Assembly: GCA_965649825.1 (NCBI GenBank)
Contig: OZ287712.1
Location: 347,708-411,707, forward strand
Direction: 5' to 3'
DNA length: 64,000 nucleotides
Origin: Penicillus capitatus
Taxonomy: Eukaryota; Chlorophyta
In this document: positions 1 through 10,339 of the stretch, piece after piece
Layout: each line of letters opens with the position of its first letter
Position numbering within the stretch: the stretch's first letter is position 1
The notes under the pieces: generated by a model
Databases searched by the model: none
Seen by the model: only the letters and a program-made list of their open reading frames with translations
Told to the model about the DNA's origin: nothing
Made by a program: the position numbers and the translations under genes

Positions 1-735
1 CTGCCGACGGCATCTTTCACGGGGTTGGTGGAGACCAGACCGTGCCTTTCATGATGCTTCGCCACAAGGAAATCCTTCTAAAAAGGGTTTGGGCATTGGA
101 CAGTATGCTTTTCAAACTGCCGTACGACGGAGGCGAGTTTTCGATGTACGTGTTGTTACCCGACAAGAAAGATGGATGGAAGAAAGCGGAGAAGAACCTT
201 GCATCCGAGATAGATTCTCTCTTCCGGGGTGGATTCTATTCAAGCTTCGTGGGGATGTTCAAAATCCCCAAGTGGGAATTGGAGCTGTCGCTCGAAGGAC
301 TGGAAGAAATTCTGCACAGTCTGGGATTGACTACCGCGTTCGGCGAAGATGCAAACTTCACAGGCATCATAGACTATCCTCCCCTTGCCATATCGAATGT
401 TCTTCACAAGGCCAAGATCGTTGTGGATGAAGAGGTGGGTATGAGAGTTGACTATTCTTTGCTTCTAATGGCGTGTGTCGTTGAAGGGCACAAAAGCGGC
501 AGCGTCAACAGGGTTACGCGCTGTACCGCTGACGATGCCGCCTGACTACTATGTGGATCGCCCCTTTATCTACTTTATCGTCGACGAGAAGGATGCGACG
601 ATTCTCTTCCAAGGGACACAGACCCGCTTCCCGACAACACAGACCAGTATCCCGAAAACACGTGTTGGTCGAAGGAAAAGGCACAGAAGAAGAGTCCATC
701 CGCCAACATCTCCGCCGTTTGTTCCAGTTTTCTAA
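1..735 (+). CDS. Serpin (copy 1), C-terminal part, cut by window start
   Basis: Serine/cysteine protease inhibitor of the serpin fold. The reading frame is already open at base 3, so the N-terminal half lies outside the window. It runs to 434, crosses a GT-AG intron at 435-486, and continues from 487 to the stop at 735. Splicing joins VVDEE to GTKAAASTG, which is the serpin hinge (P17-P8). Counting from the hinge, the reactive centre is predicted as P1 Leu / P1' Thr, followed by the conserved DRPFIYFI strand. A basic tail of about 37 residues follows the usual serpin end at ILFQG. Closely related to the minus-strand serpin at 24786-26077, with the same intron position and a same-length last exon (249 nt). 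A Leu at P1 suggests a chymotrypsin- or elastase-like target; this is inferred from position only. Confidence 0.9.
435..486 (+). other. Intron in serpin copy 1
   Basis: GT-AG intron of 52 nt, phase 0. Its removal restores the serpin hinge. The same position is interrupted in serpin copy 2 (25035-25083). Confidence 0.85.
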
Positions 736-2020
736 ATTCTGCCGCTGTCTCTCAGTAAGACAGATCGCATAGATGAGTGACTGACTCTCTATTCGGAGGT
801 CGAACTCTCGGGAAACATCAGATTGAGGAATGAACGTCTGGCAAACCTGTTTGGTATCGTTGCCCGTTGAACGAACAGCCGAATGATGCTTGTGTCAAGT
901 CATCTTTGTCTTGTACGTGACGCTTAACGAATCAAGACGTCCAGTACATCTTTTCTCTTTGTTCGAATCAAACAAGAGTCTTAAAAAAATGATACTACTC
1001 AAGGGAGAATGTCGACTGTTTCAGTTCGGCTTGTCGAAGAAGGAATTTCACCATCGAGACGGCAGAAAGAAACGCAATGCATTCACAGATTTGCTTCGCG
1101 ATTGGAGACGAGCGTCTGGCGTCGTCGCAGAGAATCGAACCGCTGAAGAGATAGCGACTTTCTTAACGATAATGGGAACAGGCGAATGCAATTCGACACT
1201 TCGAGAGAGGACTCGTCTTCGTATCGAACAATCTTTACAAAAACGTATGCCAACGATCGTTATCCCTTCTCTTTCTCGTGGTCGGGTACCCTATCTGTAA
1301 CGTAGCGTACTTTGCGGGTTCGTTGTATTTAAACGGAGTCGACTTCTTAGTCTCTGATAGACGCATTTGGCCTGCAGGACGCTTTTCGTTTGTGTATGAG
1401 CCGCCATCGACGCAAAAGCGGCAGGACTCTAAGAGAATCTGACACTTTGAGACGGTGAGTTGTTGAAGGAGTGTCTTCTAGGTCGGACAAAGGACCGATT
1501 CAGCTCATTAACGAAGTCTCCGCTTTCGCATTCCCTCGTCAGAAGACGGAAATGTTTACGCCTGGTACGACGCGTTTGACAAGACTTGTGACATAAAGCT
1601 GCTAACCGCAGAACGACACGCTTCTTTACGTCACATCCCTTCGCACACGTGGCAGATGGCTGGTCGTCCGGCGTTGTAAGTTTGAAGGAAAAAGGCGGAC
1701 GGGGACAGTTTTACGTTGTGAACTTCTCTTTCCATTCGCCGGCATCGGTATTCGGATCTCAAATTCGTGCAAGTTTTGTTTCGGTCGAGCTTCTGCTTGT
1801 CGCTTTTGAAGTTCTGCGTCCCGCATCGTCGAGGACTGAGTCGGTAAATGGCATTACCGCAAATACATTACGCATACGAACTGCGAAGAGGTTCGCCGTC
1901 GTCCAATGAACAGGACTCCCATGTAATACACGTACAGGTGAGAGAAACTAGTTATACAGCCAGAGAGACAATCTTTGGCAGTTCTCGGGAGAAAAAGCAA
2001 CAAGTCTAACGTTTCCGCCT
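736..2020. other. Intergenic, start matches serpin-copy-2 3' flank
   Basis: About 736-900 resembles, inverted, the sequence just 3' of the second serpin (about 24600-24785), so the duplication took 3' flank with the gene. An open frame at 890-1300 has no recognisable domain and no ATG at its beginning. I see no confident gene in the rest. Confidence 0.5.
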
Positions 2021-3136
2021 ATGCGCACGAATGGAAGAATCGTTCTCTGCGGGACAAGTGAAATCGTGAAGGAAATCCATGACTGCATAGTGAAGGTGAC
2101 GATCGAGGGGCTTGAGCTTCCAGAAGAGGTGGGATATGCATTGAAAAAGAATATGGACGAAGCAGCAGATAAAGACAGACTAATACAAGAGCTGACAGAA
2201 CGCTTAAAAGCATTAAGAGAGTTGTTGGAGATGCTGAGAAAGCGAGATCGGACTGAGAGATGTCAGGAACTAACCTCTCAGCTAAACGATACGAAGGAAA
2301 CGTTTTGCACTTCGTCAGTAAAGTACGAGGAATTGACATCAAACTTTAAAGAGCTGGAGGAAGCACTTGTAACGCAGATGCAGCAGCACTTCGCACAGGA
2401 AGCCAGATGGAAAGAACAACTCGAAGATATGCAAGATGACGCGAAAAGGGCAGCGATGGAATTGCAAGAAAAAGGTAAAAACATGTCCAAACTGCAGAAC
2501 GAACTCTCTGAATGCCAAAGCGTTATCTACCTCCGCGACGAAGAGATCCGTGTCCTCGAACACGCGCTGCAGATTCGCCGAATCCGTACGTCAGTCAGTG
2601 CCTCGCGTCATACGCTGTTCGCATGCAGCGATCAATGCGACCTGGACCTCAGCCGATTCGAACAAAACCAAATAACAACGCATATCCTTAAAGTCCATGG
2701 CGTCGTCTTCGTTAACGCATAGCGTCTTCACGGCCCTTTTCGTTTTGAAAACACGCAATCGGGTCATTGGGTCCGTGGACGAGATGGTTAAATGGCATTC
2801 CATACGTCGGCTGTATAAACAGAGCTATCCCCTACAGACGGTGCTTATTGCACGGCACGTTGCCACAGCCTTCATTTCTGACGGACTCTTTACCCGAAGC
2901 CTTTTTTCACTTCTCCGCAACGAAACGATGATACTCGAGGCCATCAATTTTCTCTTCTTTCTCCTCAGCGTTGCCTTCCTCGCCGTGAGCGTCAGCTCCA
3001 GGGTACGAAGGGAGTACGAAATCTTGACAGCTATGGATGGTCATGATATCGAAGACTCCAGCGCCGGCGAATCTTTACTTAGCGTAAGTACTCGGCAAAC
3101 GTCCCGTTCTCGCTCCTCAGAAAGGTCAACTGTAGA
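2021..3136 (+). CDS. Coiled-coil protein with a C-terminal membrane segment (gene model approximate)
   Basis: From the ATG at 2021 the first about 190 residues are rich in heptads of Leu, Glu, Lys and Gln (for example around ELTERLKALRELLEML), a clear long coiled coil. A second open stretch from about 2697 contains a hydrophobic segment (INFLFFLLSVAFLAVSV) followed by basic residues, then an acidic Ser-rich tail. A GT-AG intron at about 3084-3121 would end the protein with LLSKGQL and a stop near 3136. I infer one tail-anchored coiled-coil protein, of golgin or SNARE-like architecture, but the junction between the coiled coil and the membrane part (2590-2830) is not resolved and these could be two genes. 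Family not recognised. Confidence 0.5.
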
Positions 3137-3735
3137 CAAAGACATACGTCTCTTCCTCTACCGATGTCGGTAGAAACGGTTACAGCGCGGGTCGTGTTGG
3201 ACTGGAGTGTTGCTGAAAGAGAACAAACGTGTCGAAAACGAATGCTGCTCGCACGGAACATCAAGGGGTTTTGGCGGCGGCGGCGGCGGCGGGTCACCCA
3301 TAAGGCTCGTGTTGTGACATATTGGTGTATGTACGACAAGACCAGGGTGACGGTAATTCTGATTTTGGAATGAAAATCGGCGAAACGTCCGACGCGTTCT
3401 TCGTTCGATCGGCTCGGCAGAATCTGCCTTCTGCCTTGGAGATATGTCACGGCGTTCCCTAAGAAACGCAGCCATGGAAAGAGAACGGCAAAAAGGCCAT
3501 TGCCACGTCGTCCACACCTCGCTGCGCAATCCCTTTACTCCGATTCGATGCATCCCCGACTAAAGGAGTGAAGGCAAAACATAAGACCGACCGAAACGGC
3601 GGCTTGGACGCGCGAATGGCGTCCTAACGCTTCGGCCTTTGTACACAAGCGAGAGAATACTGTGCGACGTCGTTGCCGAGCGTTGTTGAGTATGATGCGA
3701 CAGGTGCGGTGCGGCAATGGCACTGCTCGCGAGAG
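3137..3735. other. Intergenic with GGC microsatellite
   Basis: No convincing coding exon. Contains a perfect GGC run at about 3273-3292. Probably promoter and 5' leader of the CYB561-type gene. Confidence 0.5.
3273..3292. repeat. GGC trinucleotide microsatellite
   Basis: Uninterrupted GGC/CGG repeats, about seven units. Similar short GCC/GGC runs occur inside coding sequence at about 11085-11107 and 46507-46526, where they encode poly-Ala and poly-Gly. Confidence 0.9.
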
Positions 3736-4581
3736 ATGGAACGATCATTGGCGACCGTCATCATCTCCGTCGCCACCGTGACTGCCGCCACCGTGGTCTG
3801 GCAGTTCTACGATGCCTCGCTCTTCTCCTATCACCCCGTCGCCATGACGACGGGCTACGCACTGCTCATGACCCTGGGTCTACTACAAGCCGTCTCCGCA
3901 CGAGATACCATCGCTGAGCAACGCACCGTCGCCCTAAGCAGGCACATGTATCTTCAGCTCGCTGCTGCTGGATGCATTTTTATTGGATTCATTGCTATCT
4001 ACTCTAACAAGGTCACTCTTTTGAGATATCTGTCACACATCGCACAAAGGCTTTGCAGATTCGATACGGCAAAGAGCATTTCGCTTCATGGCATGCCAAG
4101 GTAGCGCGCTATCTCATCGACATCTGCTGTCCGTCTCTTGAGATGTCGTGGATGGAGGTTGGCGTGGGGACAGTGATGTTGAGTGGGTCGACGGTGCTGC
4201 TGGGTATCATGAGCTTCCGTACCTTGGGCCTCTTCGAAATCCTGCCAGCTTTTGTCAAACGTCGCATCAAGACCGTTCACACTCGGGCATGACCGCCGCC
4301 AATGTCACTCTTCTACGCTTCAGCCATGGTGTGACTGACAGGCAGGGATGCTGACATGGTACGCTGCCGTGCTGGTTATGGTACTGGGCATCCGCACACC
4401 GAAGCAAGACAAAGTCCGCCACGCTCACACTTCTGCCCTCCAGCATCTGCTGAAGAACTAGGGTTTGTGGACTGTTCTATTGCAGTGTTGGTTAGCCAGT
4501 GTCGCCGCCGCGACGGCCTACGTCCTCTTTCGCAGCACCAAGAAGAGACAGAACCATTCCATCCTACCCGAACAGCAGTGA
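3736..4581 (+). CDS. Cytochrome b561-type haem membrane protein (CYB561D-like)
   Basis: Six-helix b561-core protein, expected to move electrons across an internal membrane from ascorbate to ferric iron or monodehydroascorbate. Exons 3736-4011, 4059-4100, 4158-4286, 4342-4413 and 4462-4581 give 212 aa. The four haem-ligand histidines are in SYHPVAM, LSRHMYL, FASWHAK and KTVHTRAG. The intron at 4287-4341 must use a GC donor: a GT donor upstream (at 4275) would delete the fourth His. The start at 3736 puts a hydrophobic helix at the N-terminus; an in-frame ATG at 3673 is an alternative. The introns at 4012 and 4287 carry the CACTCTTTT-type motif. Short length and lack of a C-terminal tail fit the CYB561D subfamily better than the classical one at 30162-31068. 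Confidence 0.82.
4287..4341 (+). other. GC-AG intron in CYB561D-like gene
   Basis: Starts GCATGACC, ends GTGACTGACAG. Use of this donor keeps the conserved haem-ligand His of KTVHTRAG and the reading frame. Contains TCACTCTT. Confidence 0.7.
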
Positions 4582-5115
4582 ACACCATTCCGCTATGAAT
4601 CATCTACAAAGAGTGATATCCCAGACCATTGTCCACGAACGCCGCCACAAACGCACGCGCTCCGTCAAGCGCCACGCCAGACGGCCGAGACGCAACGCAT
4701 CGTGCTGTGCCCTATTGACGGCGCTTTGCACACGCCGCGTCTTGGCGAAGGCCGTTTCGCCAGAAAAGGTCCAGCTGCGTTGTTCGCTTCCCGTTCGTTA
4801 CAGCGTCCATGCAGCGCATCCGCCACAGCACGACCCTACATCTCCCATACCATCATGTCAAACGATCTTCCCTGCGTCAGGGCGACGCGATCGTTCCTAC
4901 GGTACTGCTGTCCTGACGACCATCGTCCTGCAGAAACCGTCGATGTGTCTCGCCTGCTTCGGAAGAAGTAACGGACGTCATCGACGTCACATGCATCACG
5001 CGTCCCAACGTCGCATCGTCGTCTACGAACACCGTTGCCATTCGTAGCCCGTTGCATGACGTTATAACCCGTTGTTCACTTCTTCATCGCCGAACTCTCC
5101 ATTTCATCCATAGTC
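4582..5115. other. Spacer with an unassigned open frame
   Basis: An open frame from an ATG near 4594 to about 5047 encodes a very basic Arg/His-rich sequence without recognisable domains. No splice pattern makes a convincing protein. It may be a spurious frame in the XRN1 promoter region. Confidence 0.3.
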
Positions 5116-8100
5116 ATGGGTCCGTCCACTGACCCATCGCTCTCTCCACCCATCGACACCCTTTTCCTGTATCGTAGGCGTTCCACGTTTCTTTCGCTGG
5201 GTCGCCGAGAGGTGGCCCTGTGTTTGTCAAACGATATCCATGGAATCCGCGCCTCCGACGGACAACCTCTACCTCAACCTGTCAGCCGTGCTGCAGGAGG
5301 CTGCCCTTCATTCAGGCGGACATGGAGACACGAGAGCCATTATGGAACACATTGAACACGCCGTGAACAGGATTGTCAGTCTTACCAAACCAAAATCTGT
5401 CGTCTTCCTCGCCATGGACGGTCATTCCACCACTCCTCCCTCACGCACACCACTCACGCCCCTCCCCCTTCAGGAGTGATACCGAGAGCCAAGCTGATGC
5501 GCCATCGATCGAATAAGTTTCGAATTGCTGAGAATATGAAACTGGTAACAGCCCGTGGAATGCGGCACCATCGATGCGTGCGTTGTGATGGATGTTAGGC
5601 ATCAGCCGCCGCCGCTCGGAGAGGGGAAGTATTGAAAACGTTCGATTTGAATGCCCTCACGGCCGGAACGGAATTCATGGTCGAGTTGATGCATCGATTG
5701 AAGTCATTCGTGCGGCAGAACATCAGTCAAGGTGCTCCATGGGCACCGGCTGTGATTCTTTCAGGCAGAACCGCACTCTTTTAGTCGGTTGCGATGGATG
5801 CATGGGGGTATAGGGTCGGATGTACCGGGCGAAGCCGATCACAAGATCTTGGACTACATCCGCAATCTCAAACATGCGTCAGAGTGGCGACCGAATCAAA
5901 GACATGCGTTCTATGGCCTAGACGCTTCGATCCTTCTGTCCGCGTTGGTGATCCACGAGCCACATTGTTATTTATTTAAAGAGAGAAGCTCCAAGTCTAA
6001 AGGAAGCAAGGGACCGGCTGCCAGAGTGATGTTGGAGAATCATCTGCAGGAGGAGTTCCTTCTCTGCAGCATCGGGTGCGTGGAAGAAGTGTGAGATGTG
6101 TGCGGCATGGTGTGATGGTGTTCAGTTTGCTGAGGGACTATCTCGAGATGGAGTTGGAAACGCAGCTTCCTCGCAGCTTCCGGCTAAACATCGAACGTGC
6201 CATCGATGACTTTGTCCTTTTCTGCATGATCGCTGGAAACGATTTTCTACCGGGCACGATCTCACTCTTTTCAGAACGCGCCATTGTGTGACGGATGGGC
6301 TCCCCTCTTTCTAGGATTGGAGTGTTTTGATGGGGTCGATGCTCTGATGGAAAATCTCATGGAGAGCTATAAAGTCATGTTACCTGTTCTGGGTGGGTAC
6401 ATTACGCAAATTGGCCGAATCAACGGCGAAAGACTACAAAAAGTACCATCCCCTTGTCGCCCCTCCCTCCATCCGCATACTCCTTCCTACCCTCAAGGTC
6501 CTGCATCACTGTTCGATCACCGAAGAAGGGCACGTTCGACGGCAGCTTCATGTGAGACCTACCTGCCTTAAGTACAGAAGGGCATCCGTGGTGGTCTTGT
6601 CGCCTAGGCTATGAACGAAGGGAAGCTTCAAGAGAAGGACAGAGTTGTGGATCAGGACTTCCTGTTTCTGAGCAACCGAGCGGCCAGAGATATCTTTAAC
6701 GAATCGCCCACGCCCGAAGATGCCATCGAAGCTTGGAAAGTGAGCGACGGCGGAGTGTCGTGGAAGACTGACTCGCTGGACGTGTCTGTTTAGCGTCGGC
6801 ATTATCAAGAGAAGCTTCATGTTCCACCCCATTCAAAACAGACTGTCATCACGCAGTACTTCGAAGGACTGAATTGGTCCATGAGATGCTTTTACAGAGG
6901 AATGCCGAGCTGGAACTGGTATTATCCGTATCACTATGCGCCGATGATTTCTGACATGAATGACATGGACCCGTCCAAAGGTCACATCACTCTTTATCTC
7001 ACTCTTTTGATATAGATCCTTCGCTCTGCTGTTTAGTTTTGTTCAGAATGGGCAATCCAGTGTCGACGTTATTTCATTTGATGTCCGTCTTGCCGCGTGC
7101 TTCACACAAACTTGCACCTCGAATACTGCAACCCCTGATTATGGATCCCAAATCTCCTTTGGTATCTTATTACCCAAATGACTGCCGAGTGGACATGGAA
7201 GGTCACACTTGTGTCATGCATCTCACACTTTCCTCTTGACCTCTGCCTGTGCATCGTAGGGAAAAGAATGGACTGGGATGCTGTTGTATTATTACCTTTT
7301 TTGGAAGACAGAAAACTGGAATGCATTCTGACCAAGGTCCAATCTCAGCTGACAAACAACGATCTTGATCGAACAAAAAACGGCCATTCTCTGATCTTTA
7401 CCTCTAAAGAAGGCACCCAGTCTATCGCCCTTCCTGCTTTGACTGTGGTTTCCAGGTCTGATTCGAGTGGCCCTATGTATCCACGACCCATCTGCCATGA
7501 CGAACCTCTCCGCCAATGGAGAATCAAGCAACTCGAGGAAGTCCTCGTCGAGCATCGATCTGAATAGTTTGAGTTCTCTTAAGGCTTTTAGAAGTGAACT
7601 AACACCTGATACTGTGACTGGCACTCAAGCTCCTAGTGGATACTGGACACTTAAGTCACACAAGGCGCCGCCGCCAGCCGCCGTTGCCGATCGTTAGGGT
7701 TTGGGTGTTTAGGTGATTGCATCTATGAAGGAATTGGAAGTGTGCCTGTTCAATTATCCAAGCGCAAGGCGTACCTTGCAGTTGACGCTGCCTCCCGCTG
7801 CATCTCTCTCCTGTCCCGAACTGCTGATCGGTAGAGTTGTGTTTGTGGACTGGCCCTCGCTGCAACGAGCACGGGTGGTCCGAATTGAAGACCGGCGTTG
7901 CATTACCGAAACGAAAGTGAACTATAGTGATGAACCGTCCTACAAAGCCCAAACCTGTCAAGCACATCACGTCTTCAAACAGACGCTAAATTCCCAGGAA
8001 TGGTCCAACAAAGTGCAACAGACCACCCGTCTTCTCCGAGAGAAGAAAGGAATTGAAGTGGGACTCGTAGAGGTCCTTGTCACCGTCAAGAAAATTAATG

Positions 8101-9897
8101 GCGCCCTACGACTCGGCCTGGATCATTTCGTCGAGCGATACGGCGGTCACGAAACCTATCCCCTACAGGTCGCGCCGCCAGCCTATCACATCATCGAATG
8201 ATCATCTCTTATGTACGCAGGCCGTCATGTTGGAGAATGTCTACCCGAATCATCCAGTCGATCTAGGAGACGAGCAAAAACTGACGTTATGTCCACACGA
8301 CCGTCTTCTTTATGTTGGAGAGGACTATCCAGGAACGGTCGCGACAGTGTTGGACGACGAGGATTCCCCGACAGAAACGTCATCGCTGAAAGGCACGTCC
8401 TCCCTGCGCCATACCACAAGCGCGATCGATCGATCTGTGTACAGAAGACGAGGTGGATCTCTGTTCGAGGGAGAACGAATCCCTGGCTGTCTCGCTCCAA
8501 ATGCCCGCCTCTTGTGCCACATCTGCTCTCAGATCTGTACAGAAACGGCTGAGAAACACATCTGAGCACTACTATCCGAGCGGAGCTGTCGCCACGCGTC
8601 TGGGTGTCACGCCTCAGGGACTCTCGCGCATTACTGGAAGTCTCTGGGTCAATACGGGTCAAGAACGACAAGAGATTGGACTGGCGGTTAAGCTAGGGAG
8701 CAAGAACATGTGTGTCGTGGGCTATGTGCGCCCAAGCTCCAACGGAACCGGTTGGGAATACACCGAATCGCTCATCCGCATACTCGAGAGCTATCACAGC
8801 GCCTTCTTTTGGGTCTTCGAAGCAGTGGATGCCACGCCCGAGGGAGGAGAGATCAATCTGAAACACGTTTTTCCTCACCGATCTGACACAGACCTGACAG
8901 AACTGGTCAAAAGAACACGAGAATGGCTGAACGGGCTGCCTCTCACTGGACGACCCCTCGTTACGGTAACGCAGCCCACGGCATCGACGTCGACTCGAGG
9001 CGGTGCCCTTTATGTAGGCCGATGCGTGCGTCGGGAGCATCGCCGTTATCGAAGAGGCCTGTGAGACGCTGTCCAAATCGAATGGCGGCGCAAAGCCTAT
9101 CCTGACGAGATTGCCCCGATCCCAACTCATCCCGCCGACAGACAAGTCCACTGTACGATCGAAAGAGGTACCGTCGTTGCGTCGATCGATCGGGCGATGC
9201 GTGAGCGGAGTGCGCTAGGTGGCTGGTGAGATGTTGATCGGCGATCTGGTGATCTACATCGGCACGTCTGTCATCAGTTTTGGATCGTCCGGCGTCGTTG
9301 TCGGAACGTTGAGGGATCAAGTGGAGGTGCTGTTTTCTTCGAAAGTCCTCCACGCTGTCTCGATACTAGGCAATTCAACAAAGAAACGCAGCTGCCTTGT
9401 GAATACTATGGACTTGGTCAATATCTCACGATTAAGGGGGGAAGAACGGTCGAAACACGAAATACATAACAACAAAAATACGCAGCACCACAACCACCAG
9501 TACTCTCAACGAGCCAAACGTGAGCCGCCATAGAGTGACGGACGGTCGACGGGGTGTCTGTGTTTGTGGTGCAGATGGCAGTATGGGTGGTCGTCTACAG
9601 AGTCCATATCCGCAGCAGAACAGCGCGAGAAGGCGTGGTCATTTGAGCTGGAACGATCGAGGAAGCCGAGTACTGCACGGTGTCCTTCCGCAGCATCATC
9701 ACCAGCAGCAGCATCACCAGCAGCAGCATCACCATCATCCAGGGCAACCTGTTCCCGAATCCGTCTGTGCGATGCGTCCAGTGATGGCAGTTCCTGCTTA
9801 CGGCTCAGGCGTGTACATTCCTGGGATGACACCAATGCCAGGTCCATAGATCTCACTCTTATGTCTCCTCCTCACACATATAGGATGGCTGTCTTAG
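5116..9897 (+). CDS. XRN1: XRN1-family 5'-3' exoribonuclease homologue with altered active site
   Basis: Cytoplasmic mRNA-decay nuclease family. The first coding exon is only 4 nt (5116-5119); intron 5120-5177 joins it to give MGVPRFFRWVAERWP, the family N-terminus. About 20 introns follow. Recognisable blocks: LAMDG, GTEFM, VPGEADHKILDYIR, FYGLDASILL, GNDFLPG, PSWNWYYPYHYAP (about 6920), the D1-D2 blocks (EVGLVEVLV, about 8050), YYPSGAVATRLG (about 8570) and an SH3-like segment (about 9235-9330). The C-terminus is low-complexity His/Gln-rich. Odd: of the seven acidic catalytic positions known from yeast-type XRN1, D35 is Asn (LYLNLS), E178 is Asp (GEAD) and D208 is Ser (LDAS), and the phosphate-pocket residues after RAK are replaced. 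Two introns (5765-5813, 6254-6314) use GC donors. Exon junctions between 7560 and 7740 and near 8400 are approximate. Confidence 0.9.
5120..5177 (+). other. First intron of XRN1, after a 4-nt coding exon
   Basis: Joins ATG-G to GC-GTT-CCA to restore the Met-Gly-Val-Pro start that is nearly invariant in XRN proteins. Phase 1. Confidence 0.85.
5765..5813 (+). other. GC-AG intron in XRN1
   Basis: Starts GCAGAACC and contains CCGCACTCTTTT near its 5' end. Removal gives ILSGSDVPGEADHK, matching the family block around the E176/E178 positions. No GT donor nearby restores the frame. Confidence 0.8.
6254..6314 (+). other. GC-AG intron in XRN1
   Basis: Starts GCACGATCTCACTCTTTT. Removal joins GNDFLPG to LECFDGVDAL, matching the conserved block around the last catalytic Asp. 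Confidence 0.8.
6981..7015 (+). other. 35-nt intron with doubled CACTCTTT motif
   Basis: Starts GTCACATCACTCTTT, repeats the motif as CTCACTCTTTT and ends GATATAG. One of the shortest supported introns in the window. Confidence 0.75.
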
Positions 9898-10339
9898 GTG
9901 TCCAAGGCAGTGTCCCTTCGCATCCAATGCCATTCATAAATTATTCATTGACACCTCGCTATTAAATCTGTGGTCATGATAAATCGACAGATATTGTTAT
10001 AGTTAGCCGCATTCATCCGTTTTGGAATTTGATTGTGTCCTTCTGCCTTGCTACTGTGATTACTGCCAGCTTTCGTGGGTTGTCAACTGCATCGACGCAC
10101 GCGCTGCATTGCTCAAAGACATGATGGGACATGTGTCTTTTCGGTTTCCTCGGCGACATACTCTGTAAGTGCTAGTGCTAGAAAGACAAGAACGCTTTTG
10201 GAATTGTAAATAACGCGAGGCGGTTCACATCCAGCACAGAGAAAGTGACGGAGATGCGAAGGATTCTCTTACAGATTTTGTCGCGTTCAGAGAAACGACC
10301 AGCCGATGCAAAGAGAGATCAAGAGAGATCGAGGAGCGT
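9898..10339. other. Convergent intergenic (3' ends of XRN1 and the minus-strand gene)
   Basis: Tail-to-tail spacer. No coding signal on either strand apart from antisense frames; expected to hold two 3' UTRs. Confidence 0.5.

Noticed and set aside
890-1300. Open frame of 136 codons
   Set aside because: No ATG at its beginning, no splice pattern, no domain, and composition like flanking intergenic DNA.
4594-5047. Basic open frame upstream of XRN1
   Set aside because: Arg/His-rich composition and lack of alternatives by splicing suggest a chance frame in the promoter region; kept only as a spacer note.
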